Shown here: piece by piece, positions 8,644-17,207 of the stretch
Position numbering within the stretch: position 1 is the first letter of the stretch
How the letters are laid out: every line of letters begins with the position of its first letter
Assembly: GCF_003789055.1 (NCBI RefSeq)
Contig: NZ_ML119081.1
Coordinates: 574,440-638,439 of the forward strand
DNA: 64,000 nt
DNA from: Histidinibacterium lentulum
GTDB lineage: Bacteria > Pseudomonadota > Alphaproteobacteria > Rhodobacterales > Rhodobacteraceae
Direction: 5' to 3'
Notes under the pieces: model-generated
What the model saw: the letters and a program-made list of their open reading frames with translations, nothing else
Database searches by the model: none
What the model was told of the DNA's origin: nothing
Made by a program: the position numbers and the translations under genes

Positions 8644-9620
8644 CCCTGGGACAGGCGCTGGCCTCGGGCCGGACCGGAAATCTCGACACGCTGCGGCTGG
8701 TGCTGGCGGCCTCGGTCGTCGTCAGCCACGCCTGGCCTCTCGCTCTCGGGCCGGGCACGGCCGAGCCGCTCTCCGCCCTGACCGGGCACGCCCTCGGCGG
8801 CTGGGCGGTGGGGCTGTTCTTCTTCCTGTCGGGCCTTCTCGTTACCGCGAGCGCCGAGCGGCGCAGCCCCGCCGGCTTCTGGGCGGCGCGGGCGCGGCGG
8901 ATCGTGCCGGGCCTTGGCGTCGCGCTCCTCGCGACGCTGGGCCTTGCCTTTGCCTGTGGCGCAACGGCCGGGCCCGCCGAGAGCGCCGCCTGGTTCCTGC
9001 GCGCGCTCACCCTCGTGTCGATCGAGCACCGCCTGACGGGCGCCTTCGCCGCCAATCCCTATCCCCTCGTGCTCAACGGCCCGCTCTGGAGCCTCTTTCA
9101 CGAGGTCGCGGCCTATGCGCTCTGCCTCATGTTCGTCAGGCTCGGCGGCGCGCGCCGTCCGCGCGCGGTGGCGGCGCTGGTCGTCCTGTCGGCCCTCGCC
9201 GCCCTCGCGGCGGAGAGCCTGCCGGGCCGCGCGGCGACCTTTGCGCCGCTCTTTGCGGCCTTCGCCCTCGGCATGGCGGCCCATGTCTTCCGGGACCGCC
9301 TCGCGCTGCGCCCCGGCGTCGCGCTGACGGGCCTGCCGCTCGTTGGCCTCGGCCTCTGGCCCGTCTCCGTCGCCGTGCTGGGCCATGCCGCCCTCGTCGC
9401 GGCGCTCCGCGCGCCCGAGCGGCGGCTGACAGGCGATTATTCCTATGGCGTCTACATCTACGGCTGGCCGGTGGCGCAGACCGTGGTGCACCTCATGCCC
9501 GGGATCGGCCCCGCCGCCCTCGCAGCGGTGAGCCTGCTCGCTACGCTGCCGCTGGCCGCCGCGAGCTGGGATCTGGTGGAGCGCCCGACCCTCACCCGCC
9601 GCCGCAGGGCCGCGGCCTGA
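8640..9620 (+). CDS. Acyltransferase family 3 membrane protein
   Basis: This 326-residue polytopic protein has the acyltransferase-3 start LDTLRLVLAASVVVSHAWPL, where the His is the presumed catalytic residue. It is followed by GLFFFLSGLLVT, an Arg-rich loop (WAARARRIVPG), LWSLFHEVAAY, and a C-terminal YSYGVYIYGWPV. Such enzymes transfer acetyl or other acyl groups to sugars of exported glycans at the inner membrane. It starts with an ATGA overlap to the FrhB-like gene and ends 3 nt before the polymerase-like gene. The acceptor sugar cannot be read from the sequence. Confidence 0.88.
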   Translation: MTLGQALASGRTGNLDTLRLVLAASVVVSHAWPLALGPGTAEPLSALTGHALGGWAVGLFFFLSGLLVTASAERRSPAGFWAARARRIVPGLGVALLATLGLAFACGATAGPAESAAWFLRALTLVSIEHRLTGAFAANPYPLVLNGPLWSLFHEVAAYALCLMFVRLGGARRPRAVAALVVLSALAALAAESLPGRAATFAPLFAAFALGMAAHVFRDRLALRPGVALTGLPLVGLGLWPVSVAVLGHAALVAALRAPERRLTGDYSYGVYIYGWPVAQTVVHLMPGIGPAALAAVSLLATLPLAAASWDLVERPTLTRRRRAAA

Positions 9621-9623
9621 CCC

Positions 9624-10940
9624 ATGACCGCCGAGGCCGCTTCCCGGTCCTCCGTCCGGAGGGTGTTCGGCGTGCCGCTGCCGATCGCGCTGTTCCTTGT
9701 CGCGATCATGCTGCCCACGGCGGTGTCGGTCAGCGCGGGCGGGCTGCGCCTGTCGGTCTACCGGGTCGTTCTGATCGTGATGTTCCTGCCGATGCTCCTG
9801 AAGCTCGTCTCCGGGCGGGCGGGCCGGATGCATGTCTTCGACCTTCTCGTCTTCGGCCATTGTTTCTGGGCGCTTCTGGCGCTGATCAAGTGGGGCGGCC
9901 TTGCGCAGGGGATCGAATCGGGCGGCATCTACATCGTCGAATTCGCGGGCGCCTACCTGCTCGCCCGGGTCTACATCCGGACGTACGAGGACTTCGCCGC
10001 GGTCGCGCGGGCCTATGTGATGCTCGTCCTCGCCACGCTGCTGTTCACCGTGCCCGAGGCGCTGACCGGCATCCACATCCTGCATGACGGGATCTCGGGC
10101 GCGGTGGGCGGACCGATGGCCCCCTTCATCGAGCCGCGCATGGGCCTCGAGCGGACCTTCGGCCCCTTCGACCATCCGATCCTCTACGGCGTCTTCTCGG
10201 CCGCCGCCTTCTCCCTTGCCTATTTCGTGGTCGCCGAACGGCGGTTCACCAATTACACGGGCATGGCCAAGGTCGGGGGCGTGGGCCTTGCCACCTTCAT
10301 GTCCGCCTCGGGCGGCCCCTACGTGGTGCTGATGATGCAGGGCTTCGTCGCCGCCTGGGAGCGCGTGCTCGGCAAGGTGCAGGGACGCTGGGCCGCGCTC
10401 TTCACCCTCTTCGGGCTGACCTATCTTGCGATCGACCTCTTCTCGTCGAAGACGCCGTTCCACGTCTTCGTCAACAATTTCACCTTTTCCAAGCAGTCCT
10501 CCTACAACCGCATCCTGATCTTCGAATACGGGACCGCCGAGGTCGCGCGGCACCCGCTCTTCGGCATCGGCCTCGGCGACTGGGAGCGGCCGGTCTGGAT
10601 GTCCGACAGCATGGACAACTTCTGGCTGGTGGTGGCGGTGCGCTATGGCCTGCCCGCGTTCTTCATGCTGCTGGGCCTGCTGCTCGGGCTGATCTGGGCC
10701 GTGGCCCAGCGCAAAGGGCTCCCGCCCGAATGGCGGCGCGCACGTCATGCCTGGGCCTTTACGCTGTTCGGGATCACGGTCGCCGCGGCAACAGTGCACC
10801 TGTGGAACGCGCTTTTCGTGCTGTTCCTCTTTCTCATCGGCTCGGGAGCATGGCTCCTTGATGCCCCGCCCGGCGCCGCGCAGACCTCCGCCCCCCGCCC
10901 GGCGCCCCGGCGCCCCCTGCGCCCCGCCCGTCTCTTCTGA
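9624..10940 (+). CDS. O-antigen ligase/polymerase-like membrane protein (Wzy-type)
   Basis: This 438-residue protein has about ten to twelve membrane segments and a large periplasmic loop in the second half (ERTFGPFDHPILYG, then a loop with PLFGIGLGDWERPVWM). The IGLGDWE region matches the conserved patch of the O-antigen ligase/polymerase superfamily. In a Wzx/Wzy pathway it would polymerise repeat units in the periplasm, in keeping with the flippase and Wzz-like genes nearby. The start ATG follows the acyltransferase stop by 3 nt. Its C-terminus is Pro/Arg-rich (residues about 415-438), probably cytosolic. Wzy proteins are poorly conserved, so the call rests on topology plus context. Confidence 0.78.
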   Translation: MTAEAASRSSVRRVFGVPLPIALFLVAIMLPTAVSVSAGGLRLSVYRVVLIVMFLPMLLKLVSGRAGRMHVFDLLVFGHCFWALLALIKWGGLAQGIESGGIYIVEFAGAYLLARVYIRTYEDFAAVARAYVMLVLATLLFTVPEALTGIHILHDGISGAVGGPMAPFIEPRMGLERTFGPFDHPILYGVFSAAAFSLAYFVVAERRFTNYTGMAKVGGVGLATFMSASGGPYVVLMMQGFVAAWERVLGKVQGRWAALFTLFGLTYLAIDLFSSKTPFHVFVNNFTFSKQSSYNRILIFEYGTAEVARHPLFGIGLGDWERPVWMSDSMDNFWLVVAVRYGLPAFFMLLGLLLGLIWAVAQRKGLPPEWRRARHAWAFTLFGITVAAATVHLWNALFVLFLFLIGSGAWLLDAPPGAAQTSAPRPAPRRPLRPARLF

Positions 10941-10960
10941 TCTCCCCGAGGAAAACCGCC

Positions 10961-11896
10961 ATGGATCTGTCCATCGTCATCGTGAACTGGAATACCGAAG
11001 GCCTGCTACGGGACTGCCTGCACACGGTCCTGGCCGGTCTCGGGCCGCTCGAGGCGGAGGTCCTCGTCGTCGACAATGCCTCGACCGACGGATCGGTGCC
11101 GATGCTGCGGGCCGAGTTCCCTGGCGTGCGGCTCTTCGAGAGCGCGCGCAACCTCGGCTTTGCCGCCGGCAACAACGTGGCCCTGCGCGAGGCGAGGGGC
11201 CGCCACGTGATGCTGCTGAACACCGACACCCTGGTGCATGGCGACGTGCTGCCGAAGGCCGTTGCCTGGCTCGACGCGCATCCGCGTGTCGGCGTCATGG
11301 GGCCCAAGGTGCTCAATACCGGCGGCACGGTGCAGCCCTCCTGCAGCGCCTTTCCCTCGCTGAAATTCCTCTCGATGCAGACCCTTGGCCTCACGCGGAT
11401 CGCGCGGCTCGACGGCTACCGCATGACGGGCTGGGACCGCAGCTCGGAGCGGAGGGTTGATGTCATCTCGGGCGCCGCCATGATCATCCGCCGCGCCGCG
11501 ATGGAAGAGGTCGGACTGCTGGACGAGGCGTTCTTCTTCTACGGCGAGGAGACCGACTGGTGCCACCGCTTCGCCCGCGCGGGATGGGCGCTCGTCTACG
11601 TGCCGATCCCGGCGATCACCCATTTCGGCAACGGCTCGGCCGCCCGGCTCGATCACCGCCGCGACGTGCTGATGACCGAAGGGACGACGCGCCTGCACCG
11701 CAAGCATGGCGGGCTGGCGGCGGGCCTTGCCTGCTACGGGATCCTGTCGCTGCACAACATCTCCCGGGCGGGCTTCTGGTCCGCGCTGCGGCTCATGGGC
11801 CGCAAGAGCGCCGCGGCGCGCGCGCGGCATTTCCGCTCGGTCGTCGCCGATCTGCGGCAGGCCTGGCCCGGCGTGGCCGGAGGGACCGCCCGATGA
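10961..11896 (+). CDS. Glycosyltransferase family 2 (rhamnosyltransferase-like)
   Basis: This 311-residue GT2 enzyme has a GT-A fold: SIVIVNWNTEGLL at the N-terminus, VVDNASTDGS, ARNLGFAAGNN, the acidic metal site LLNTDT, VGVMGPKV, and the acceptor-domain EETDWCHRFARAGW. This order is typical of WbbL-like transferases that add a deoxyhexose to a lipid-linked chain. The ATG at 10961 has GAGGA about 8 nt upstream within the block TCCCCGAGGAAAACCGCC. A near-copy of that block precedes the gene at 13731. The stop overlaps the next start by 4 nt. The sugar specificity is not known. Confidence 0.9.
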   Translation: MDLSIVIVNWNTEGLLRDCLHTVLAGLGPLEAEVLVVDNASTDGSVPMLRAEFPGVRLFESARNLGFAAGNNVALREARGRHVMLLNTDTLVHGDVLPKAVAWLDAHPRVGVMGPKVLNTGGTVQPSCSAFPSLKFLSMQTLGLTRIARLDGYRMTGWDRSSERRVDVISGAAMIIRRAAMEEVGLLDEAFFFYGEETDWCHRFARAGWALVYVPIPAITHFGNGSAARLDHRRDVLMTEGTTRLHRKHGGLAAGLACYGILSLHNISRAGFWSALRLMGRKSAAARARHFRSVVADLRQAWPGVAGGTAR

Positions 11897-13128
11897 TGAA
11901 GGTCCTGCTGATCGCGCCCAATATCGACGGAACGGACGTGGGCGAGGCGCTGATGGCCTTCAAATGGGCCGAGGCGCTGGCCTGCCGTGTCGATCTCACG
12001 GTGCTGACGTTCCAGCGGCCGGGCCGCACCCCGGTCGCCGGGCAACTGCCCATGGCGCGGGTCGTGACCTGGCCCGAGCCAAGCTGGGCGATGCGACACG
12101 ATCGGCTGAACGCCATGCTGAAACCGGCCTGGCCTGTCTATGCCCGCCATGTCCGCCGCTGGTTGCGGGCGGCGCTCGCCCAAGGCGAGAGCTTCGACGT
12201 GGCGCACCAGCTGATGCCGCAGGCCGCGCGCTATCCCTCGCCGCTGCGGCATTTCGCGATCCCCTATGTCATCGGTCCGCTCGGCGGCGCTCTCGACACG
12301 CCCGAGGCTTTCCGCGCCGAGGGGGCGGGCGCGCCGCTCTTCACCCGCCTGCGCGCCCTCGACGGCTGGAGGTTCCGGCACGATCCCTGGCTCCGGCGCA
12401 GCTACGGACGCGCCGCCTGCGTGCTGGGCGTGGCGCCCTATGTGCGCGACGTGCTGGGGGCGATGCCGCTCCGGCGCTTCGAGGCGGTGCTCGAGCTGGG
12501 CGTCGACGATGTCGCGCCTGCGCGAGCCCGGCCCTCCTTGCCCGGCCGCCTGCGCGTGCTCCATGTGGGGCGGGCCGTCCGCACCAAGGGCCTGCGCGAC
12601 GTGGTCCGGGCGCTGGCCCTCCTGCCCGATCTGCCGGGCGTGACGCTGACCAGCGCGGGCGACGGCGAGGAGCTGGAGCTCTGCCGCGCCGAGGCGGAGC
12701 GTCTGGGCGTCGCCGCGCGGGTCGAGTTCCTGGGCCGCATCCCGCGCGAGAGCGTCGAGGCGCTCTATGCCAGCCACGACGTCTTCTGCTTCCCCTCCTT
12801 CCGCGAACCGGCGGGCGGCGTGCTCTACGAGGCGATGCGCCACGGCCTTCCGGTGGTGACCGCCGACCGCGGCGGGCCGGGATGGATCGTCGACGAGGCC
12901 TCGGGCCTCCGCCTGCCCGTCACCGATCCGGACCGCTTTGCCGCCGACATCGCCGCCGCGCTCAGACGACTCGCCGACCCGCCGGAGCTGCGGGCGGAGT
13001 TGGGCGAGGGGGCGCGCGCCAAGGTCCTGCGCGAGGGCCTGTGGTCCGCCAAGGCCGACGGGCTGATCGGGCTCTACGAGGAGATCACCGCGCGCCCGGA
13101 ATGCGCCGGACATGCTCCGAAAGTATAG
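11893..13128 (+). CDS. Glycosyltransferase family 4/1-like
   Basis: This 411-residue GT-B enzyme starts MMKVLLIAPNIDGTDVGEA, with a second in-frame ATG at 11896 that could also serve. The C-terminal nucleotide-sugar domain shows LRVLHVGRAVRTKGLRDVV, a GDGEELE strand, VEFLGRIPRESVEALY, and the family signature FCFPSFREPAGGVLYEAMRHGLPVV (Glu-x7-Glu retaining motif variant). It probably adds one sugar to the lipid-linked repeat unit. It overlaps the GT2 gene by 4 nt. A 109-nt gap with an inverted repeat follows, so the Alg14-like gene may start a new transcript. Confidence 0.88.
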   Translation: MMKVLLIAPNIDGTDVGEALMAFKWAEALACRVDLTVLTFQRPGRTPVAGQLPMARVVTWPEPSWAMRHDRLNAMLKPAWPVYARHVRRWLRAALAQGESFDVAHQLMPQAARYPSPLRHFAIPYVIGPLGGALDTPEAFRAEGAGAPLFTRLRALDGWRFRHDPWLRRSYGRAACVLGVAPYVRDVLGAMPLRRFEAVLELGVDDVAPARARPSLPGRLRVLHVGRAVRTKGLRDVVRALALLPDLPGVTLTSAGDGEELELCRAEAERLGVAARVEFLGRIPRESVEALYASHDVFCFPSFREPAGGVLYEAMRHGLPVVTADRGGPGWIVDEASGLRLPVTDPDRFAADIAAALRRLADPPELRAELGEGARAKVLREGLWSAKADGLIGLYEEITARPECAGHAPKV

Positions 13129-13166
13129 CGGGACCTGTCCGGACTCGCCGGCTCTCTGGCTTTTAT

Positions 13167-13188
13167 CTCCATAACATCATGGAGTTAT
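13167..13188. promoter_or_regulatory. Nested inverted repeats in the gap before the Alg14-like gene
   Basis: CTCCAT (13167-13172) and ATGGAG (13179-13184) form one inverted repeat, and ATAAC (13171-13175) with GTTAT (13184-13188) a second overlapping one. The patch is clearly more AT-rich than its surroundings and is the only sizeable gap inside the EPS cluster. It could be an operator or a switch between two RNA hairpins. The function is inference. Confidence 0.4.
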
Positions 13189-13237
13189 CGCGCGGTATTC
13201 AGGTGGCAGGACAACAGCCAGCCAAGGATACCGCCCG

Positions 13238-13705
13238 ATGCCCGTCCCCTCCCGATCCCGTCCCGTGGTCCTCGCCGTCTCTTCCGGCGGCGGCCACTGG
13301 GTGCAGATGCAGCGCCTGACGTCGGCCTTCGAGGGGGCCGAGGTGCACTATGCCACCACCGATCCGACGGTGAGCGAGCAGATCGGCGCGGGCGAGGTCC
13401 ATGTCTATCCCGACGCCAACAAGACCACCCCCGTCCGACTGGCGCTCTGCATCGCGCGGCTCGCTATCATCGTGCTGCGGGTGCGGCCCGACGTCATCGT
13501 CTCCACCGGTGCCGCCGGCGGCGTGATCGCGATCCGGCTTGGCCGGCTGATCGGCGCGCGAACCCTGTTCATCGATTCGATCGCCAACGCCCGCGAGCTG
13601 TCGGTCTCCGCGCGCCTCGCGCTCGGTGTCGCCGACCGCGTCCTGTCGCAATGGCCCGCCGTCGCCGAGCACACCGGCGCGGACTACCGCGGCGCCGTGC
13701 TCTGA
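13238..13705 (+). CDS. Alg14-like glycosyltransferase membrane/recruiting subunit
   Basis: This 155-residue protein is of the Alg14/CpsF/PssD family. It reads VLAVSSGGGHWVQMQRL (Rossmann start of a GT-B half), DANKTTPVRLALCIARLAIIVLRVRPDVIVSTGAA, and LFIDSIANARELSVSARLALGVADRVLSQWP. In eukaryotes and in several bacteria, Alg14-like proteins anchor and complete the catalytic Alg13-like partner. That partner is the next gene, 25 nt downstream. Together they form a split GT-B glycosyltransferase acting on an undecaprenyl-linked acceptor. The ATG has AAGGA about 9 nt upstream. Confidence 0.87.
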   Translation: MPVPSRSRPVVLAVSSGGGHWVQMQRLTSAFEGAEVHYATTDPTVSEQIGAGEVHVYPDANKTTPVRLALCIARLAIIVLRVRPDVIVSTGAAGGVIAIRLGRLIGARTLFIDSIANARELSVSARLALGVADRVLSQWPAVAEHTGADYRGAVL

Positions 13706-13730
13706 CCCACTGATCCCCGAGGACACCGCC

Positions 13731-14273
13731 ATGATCTTCGCCACCGTGGGCACGCAACTGCCCTTCGACCGCCTGCTCCTCTCCCTCGACAGCTGGGCCG
13801 CCGGGCGGCCCGATATTCCGGTGCTTGCCCAGACCGGCACCAGCAGGCTCCGCTTTCAGAACATCGCCACCGTCGGGCATGTCAGTCAGGCCGAATTCCG
13901 GGCCCGGATGACGGAGGCCCGCGTTGTCGTGGGCCATGCCGGGATGGGGACCATCCTCACCGCCGCCGAGCTCGGCAAGCCGCTGATCCTGATGCCGCGG
14001 CTCGCCCGCTACGGAGAGCACCGCAACGACCACCAGCTCGACACCCTTCGGGAAATGGCGCGGCTCTCGAACGTCACCGTCGCCCGCAGCGAGGAAGAGC
14101 TGCACGCGCAACTCGACTCGGCGCTGGCGGGAGACTTCGAGGCCGATCGCCGGCGCGACCTCGTCACCGCGGTCGCCACCAGGCCGCTTCTCGATTTCGT
14201 GCGAGAATTCGTCTGGAAGGACCGGCCGGTGTCCGGCCATGCCGACGCCACGACCCCGAGGGCCGCGGCATGA
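13731..14273 (+). CDS. Alg13-like glycosyltransferase catalytic subunit (GT28 C-terminal domain)
   Basis: This 180-residue protein carries only the C-terminal nucleotide-sugar-binding domain of GT28. It starts MIFATVGTQLPFDRLLLSLDSWA, then GHVSQAEFRARMTEARVVVGHAGMGTILTAAELGKPLILMPRLARYGEHRNDHQ. The HAGMGT and R-x2-YGEHRNDHQ patterns are characteristic of Alg13/CpsG/PssE. It needs the Alg14-like protein encoded just before it. It overlaps the following GT2 gene by 4 nt (ATGA). The ribosome site GAGGA lies 8 nt upstream, in a CCCCGAGGACACCGCC block similar to that before 10961. Confidence 0.88.
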   Translation: MIFATVGTQLPFDRLLLSLDSWAAGRPDIPVLAQTGTSRLRFQNIATVGHVSQAEFRARMTEARVVVGHAGMGTILTAAELGKPLILMPRLARYGEHRNDHQLDTLREMARLSNVTVARSEEELHAQLDSALAGDFEADRRRDLVTAVATRPLLDFVREFVWKDRPVSGHADATTPRAAA

Positions 14274-15112
14274 CCGTCGCGACGATCCTCATCCCCGCCC
14301 ATAACGAGGCGGACATCCTTGGCCGGACGCTCTGGTACCTCTCACGCGGACTGCCGCTCGATCTGGTCCGGGTCATCGTCATCGCAAACGGATGCACCGA
14401 TGCCACCGCCGCGCGCGCGCGGGCGGCGCTGCCGCAGGCGAAGGTCATCGAAACCGACCGCGCCGGCAAATGCCATGCGCTGAACCTCGGATACCGCGCG
14501 GCCATTCCCGGCGCGCCCATCGTATGTCTCGACGCCGATCTGGACGTCACCGCGGAGTCCCTGCTCGCCCTCCTCGCGCCTCTCTCCAGGGGGACCGTCC
14601 TCGCGGCCTGCGGACAGATGGACGTCGAGACATCCGAGGTCTCCGCCGCCGTCCGGTTCTTCTACGAGGGCTGGCGCAGCAACCCCTACTTCGCCCAGGG
14701 CAAGTTCGGCGGGGTTTTCGCCCTGTCCGCAGAAGGGGCAGCGCGGGTCTTTCCGCTGCCCGAGATCACCGCCGACGACGAGTTCATCCGCCGCAGCTTC
14801 ACCCCCGCGGAGATCGCCTTCGTGCCCGACTGCCGCTTCGTGGCCCGCGCCCCGAAGACGCTGGCGAGCCTGCTCGGCGTCCGCCGCCGCAGCCTGCGGG
14901 GCGCGCAGGAAGTGACGCGGATGGGCAAGATCAGCCCGGAGCGCGGCAGTGGTCGCCGGATGCTGCGGCACGCGCTCGTCTCTCCCTCCGATGCGCCGCC
15001 GATCCTGTTCTTCCTGATGCTGACGATCTGGGTGCGCCTCTCCCTTTTTGTACGGCGGAACGCCACTGCCCCGCGCTGGGAGCGGGACCTGACCACGCGC
15101 AGGGTGGGCTAG
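14270..15112 (+). CDS. Glycosyltransferase family 2
   Basis: This 280-residue protein has a GT-A fold: ATILIPAHNEADILGRTL, VIVIANGCTDATA, AGKCHALNLGY, and the DxD-type site LDADLDV. Then come YFAQGKFGGVFALS, a conserved DDEFIRR that looks like the catalytic-base region, and a C-terminal hydrophobic helix (ILFFLMLTIWVRLSLF), which suggests a membrane anchor. It is probably one of the chain-extending transferases of the EPS repeat unit. Its start overlaps the Alg13-like stop, and it ends 4 nt before the Wzz-like gene. Confidence 0.88.
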   Translation: MTVATILIPAHNEADILGRTLWYLSRGLPLDLVRVIVIANGCTDATAARARAALPQAKVIETDRAGKCHALNLGYRAAIPGAPIVCLDADLDVTAESLLALLAPLSRGTVLAACGQMDVETSEVSAAVRFFYEGWRSNPYFAQGKFGGVFALSAEGAARVFPLPEITADDEFIRRSFTPAEIAFVPDCRFVARAPKTLASLLGVRRRSLRGAQEVTRMGKISPERGSGRRMLRHALVSPSDAPPILFFLMLTIWVRLSLFVRRNATAPRWERDLTTRRVG

Positions 15113-15116
15113 GCAG

Positions 15117-17180
15117 ATGAACGCCGCCGCCATCGCCATCGTCCCCGACGAGGGGCAGGAACATGCCGCCCCCGTCTCGGTCGCCGACGCCCCCGAGGCG
15201 AACCCCGTCGGCGTCGCCGTCAGGGCGATGCGGGGCCGCTGGCGCGCGGCATTGGGTGGCGGCGCCCTCCTCGGCGGCCTTCTCGCCGTCGGCGGCTACC
15301 TGTCGGGCGTCCAGCTCTACGAATCCCAGGCGATCCTGAGGGTGTTTCCCCAGGAATCGAACATCCTCTACGCGACCGGCGACGATTCCGTCCTGAAGAC
15401 CTTCGACAGTTTCGTGAAGGCCGAGACCAGCTATGTGGCCTCGCACCAGGTCATGGGGCGGGCGGTGGAGCTGCTGTCCGCGACCCGGCCCGACCTTGCG
15501 GCGGGCCTCTCGGTGGCGGACCTGACGGGATCCATCGAGATCAGGCGCAACGACAGCCTGATCGTTCTCAGGACGCTGAGCCGCGATACCTCGTTCGCCG
15601 CCGAGAAGCTCGAGGCGGTCGTGGCCGCCTACATGGCGCTGAACACCGAGGCCGATGACGCACGGTCAAGCGTCCGCCTGACCGAGCTTCACGAGCGGGA
15701 GGAGGAACTGGTCACCCGTCTGGAGGAACTGCGCGCGGACCAGCTCGACGTGGGCGGCGAATTCGGCGCGAGCGCGATCACGAAAGCCCATATCGAGAAA
15801 GTCGCCCAGATCGACGCCCTCGCGGGCCGGTTCTCGGAGATCGGCGCAACGCTCGCCGCGCTCGAATCCGCGGACGGTTCCGCATCCGCCGATGCAGCGG
15901 ACCAGGAGATCATGCGCGCGACGCTGCTCGATCGCACCATGGGCGAACTCGCCGCGCAGCGATCCCTCGTGATGAGCGAGCTCGTGCAGCTCCGGTCCAA
16001 TTTCGAGAGCCATTCCAACCCCCGGTTCCTTCAGAGGGAGCGCTCGCTTCTCGAAGAGGTCGCCGTAGTCGACCGGGCACTGTCCGACCGGCGCGAGCAG
16101 ATCCGCGTGCTCGGACAGACCGGGGCGCTGACCGATGCGGGATCCGGAGCGGCCGACACCAACATCGCCGAGATCCGGGGTCTCTACGAGCGGGTCGAGG
16201 CCCAGCTCGAAACCGCCCGGCTCGAGGCGCGCGATCTCAACTTCCGCCGCATCGAACTCGACCGTATCGAGCGAGAGATCCAGCAGGCCGAGGAACTGCT
16301 CGGCGAGACCCGGCGGGCCCTCGAGGTGATCCGCCTCGAATCCGGCCGCGCCCTGCCCGGGTTCACCGTTCTGATGTCGCCGCCCACGCGGCCGCTCGAA
16401 CCCGCCGAGGACAGCAGCAAGATGCTTGCGGCCGGGGGGTTTGCCGGCGGAGGCATGCTTGCGCTCCTGATCGCCCTTGTCCTCGGGTTCACGGAGCGGC
16501 GCGTCCGCTTTGCCGAGACGCTGACGCCCGTCGAACACCGCGTCAGCGTGATTCAGGTCTCCGCCGCCGATGACGCCGACGCGCTTGCCGCGGATCGCCT
16601 GCGCAACGAACTGCAGCTCCAGCCGCTGCGCCGACCTCGGCTGGTGAACAAGGCCCCCGTTATCGCGGTCGCCCGCGCCGAGACCGGAGGCACGACGGGC
16701 CTCGCCCGGTCGCTGGCCGAAAGCTACGCGCGGTCGCGGATGAGGGTTCTCTTCATCGAGGCCGATCTGGGACTGGTCTCCGACCGGAATGCCGAGCCCG
16801 GCTGGAGCGACATGCTGTCCGGCTGCAAGGTCGACCTGCCGCCTGCCGACGAGGCCTGGGGCCTCTGGGAGGTCTCCGCCGGAACCGCCGATGCGCTGAA
16901 CGACCGGGCGGTGTCGGCACCGATGGTGCGTCGTGCGGTGGAGGACCTCGCCCGGTCCGTGGATGTCATCATCCTTTCGGCGGGCAGCCTCGACGAGCGG
17001 CTCTCCTGCCAGTTCCTGCTTTCCGCAGCGGATGTCGGCGTCCTCGCTCTCCGCCCCAAGGACCGGAAATCCACCGTCCTGTCACAAATCGACCGTTTCG
17101 ACAGCCTTCCCCGCAACGGCAGCGTCGCGGTGATGCGCAACGCCCTGCCCGGCGACCCCTGGCTGGCCGTCAGAACCTGA
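15117..17180 (+). CDS. Wzz/GumC/ExoP-type chain-length protein with degenerate tyrosine-kinase domain
   Basis: This 687-residue inner-membrane protein has a membrane helix near 43-62, a long periplasmic part with a Wzz domain, and coiled coil around 180-270 and 360-410. A Pro-rich MSPPTRPLEPAED stretch precedes the second helix (about 437-458). A cytosolic P-loop-like domain follows. In active BY-kinases this has a GKST Walker A and a Tyr-rich tail. Here the loop reads ARAETGGTTGLARSLA, without the Lys, the Walker A' is FIEADLGL, and the C-terminus (NALPGDPWLAVRT) has no Tyr cluster. It probably controls polymer length and export assembly without phosphorylation. No Wza-type outer-membrane gene is in the window. 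Confidence 0.87.
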   Translation: MNAAAIAIVPDEGQEHAAPVSVADAPEANPVGVAVRAMRGRWRAALGGGALLGGLLAVGGYLSGVQLYESQAILRVFPQESNILYATGDDSVLKTFDSFVKAETSYVASHQVMGRAVELLSATRPDLAAGLSVADLTGSIEIRRNDSLIVLRTLSRDTSFAAEKLEAVVAAYMALNTEADDARSSVRLTELHEREEELVTRLEELRADQLDVGGEFGASAITKAHIEKVAQIDALAGRFSEIGATLAALESADGSASADAADQEIMRATLLDRTMGELAAQRSLVMSELVQLRSNFESHSNPRFLQRERSLLEEVAVVDRALSDRREQIRVLGQTGALTDAGSGAADTNIAEIRGLYERVEAQLETARLEARDLNFRRIELDRIEREIQQAEELLGETRRALEVIRLESGRALPGFTVLMSPPTRPLEPAEDSSKMLAAGGFAGGGMLALLIALVLGFTERRVRFAETLTPVEHRVSVIQVSAADDADALAADRLRNELQLQPLRRPRLVNKAPVIAVARAETGGTTGLARSLAESYARSRMRVLFIEADLGLVSDRNAEPGWSDMLSGCKVDLPPADEAWGLWEVSAGTADALNDRAVSAPMVRRAVEDLARSVDVIILSAGSLDERLSCQFLLSAADVGVLALRPKDRKSTVLSQIDRFDSLPRNGSVAVMRNALPGDPWLAVRT

Positions 17181-17207
17181 TCCCTCTCTCCCCAAGGAAC
17201 CGCCGTC

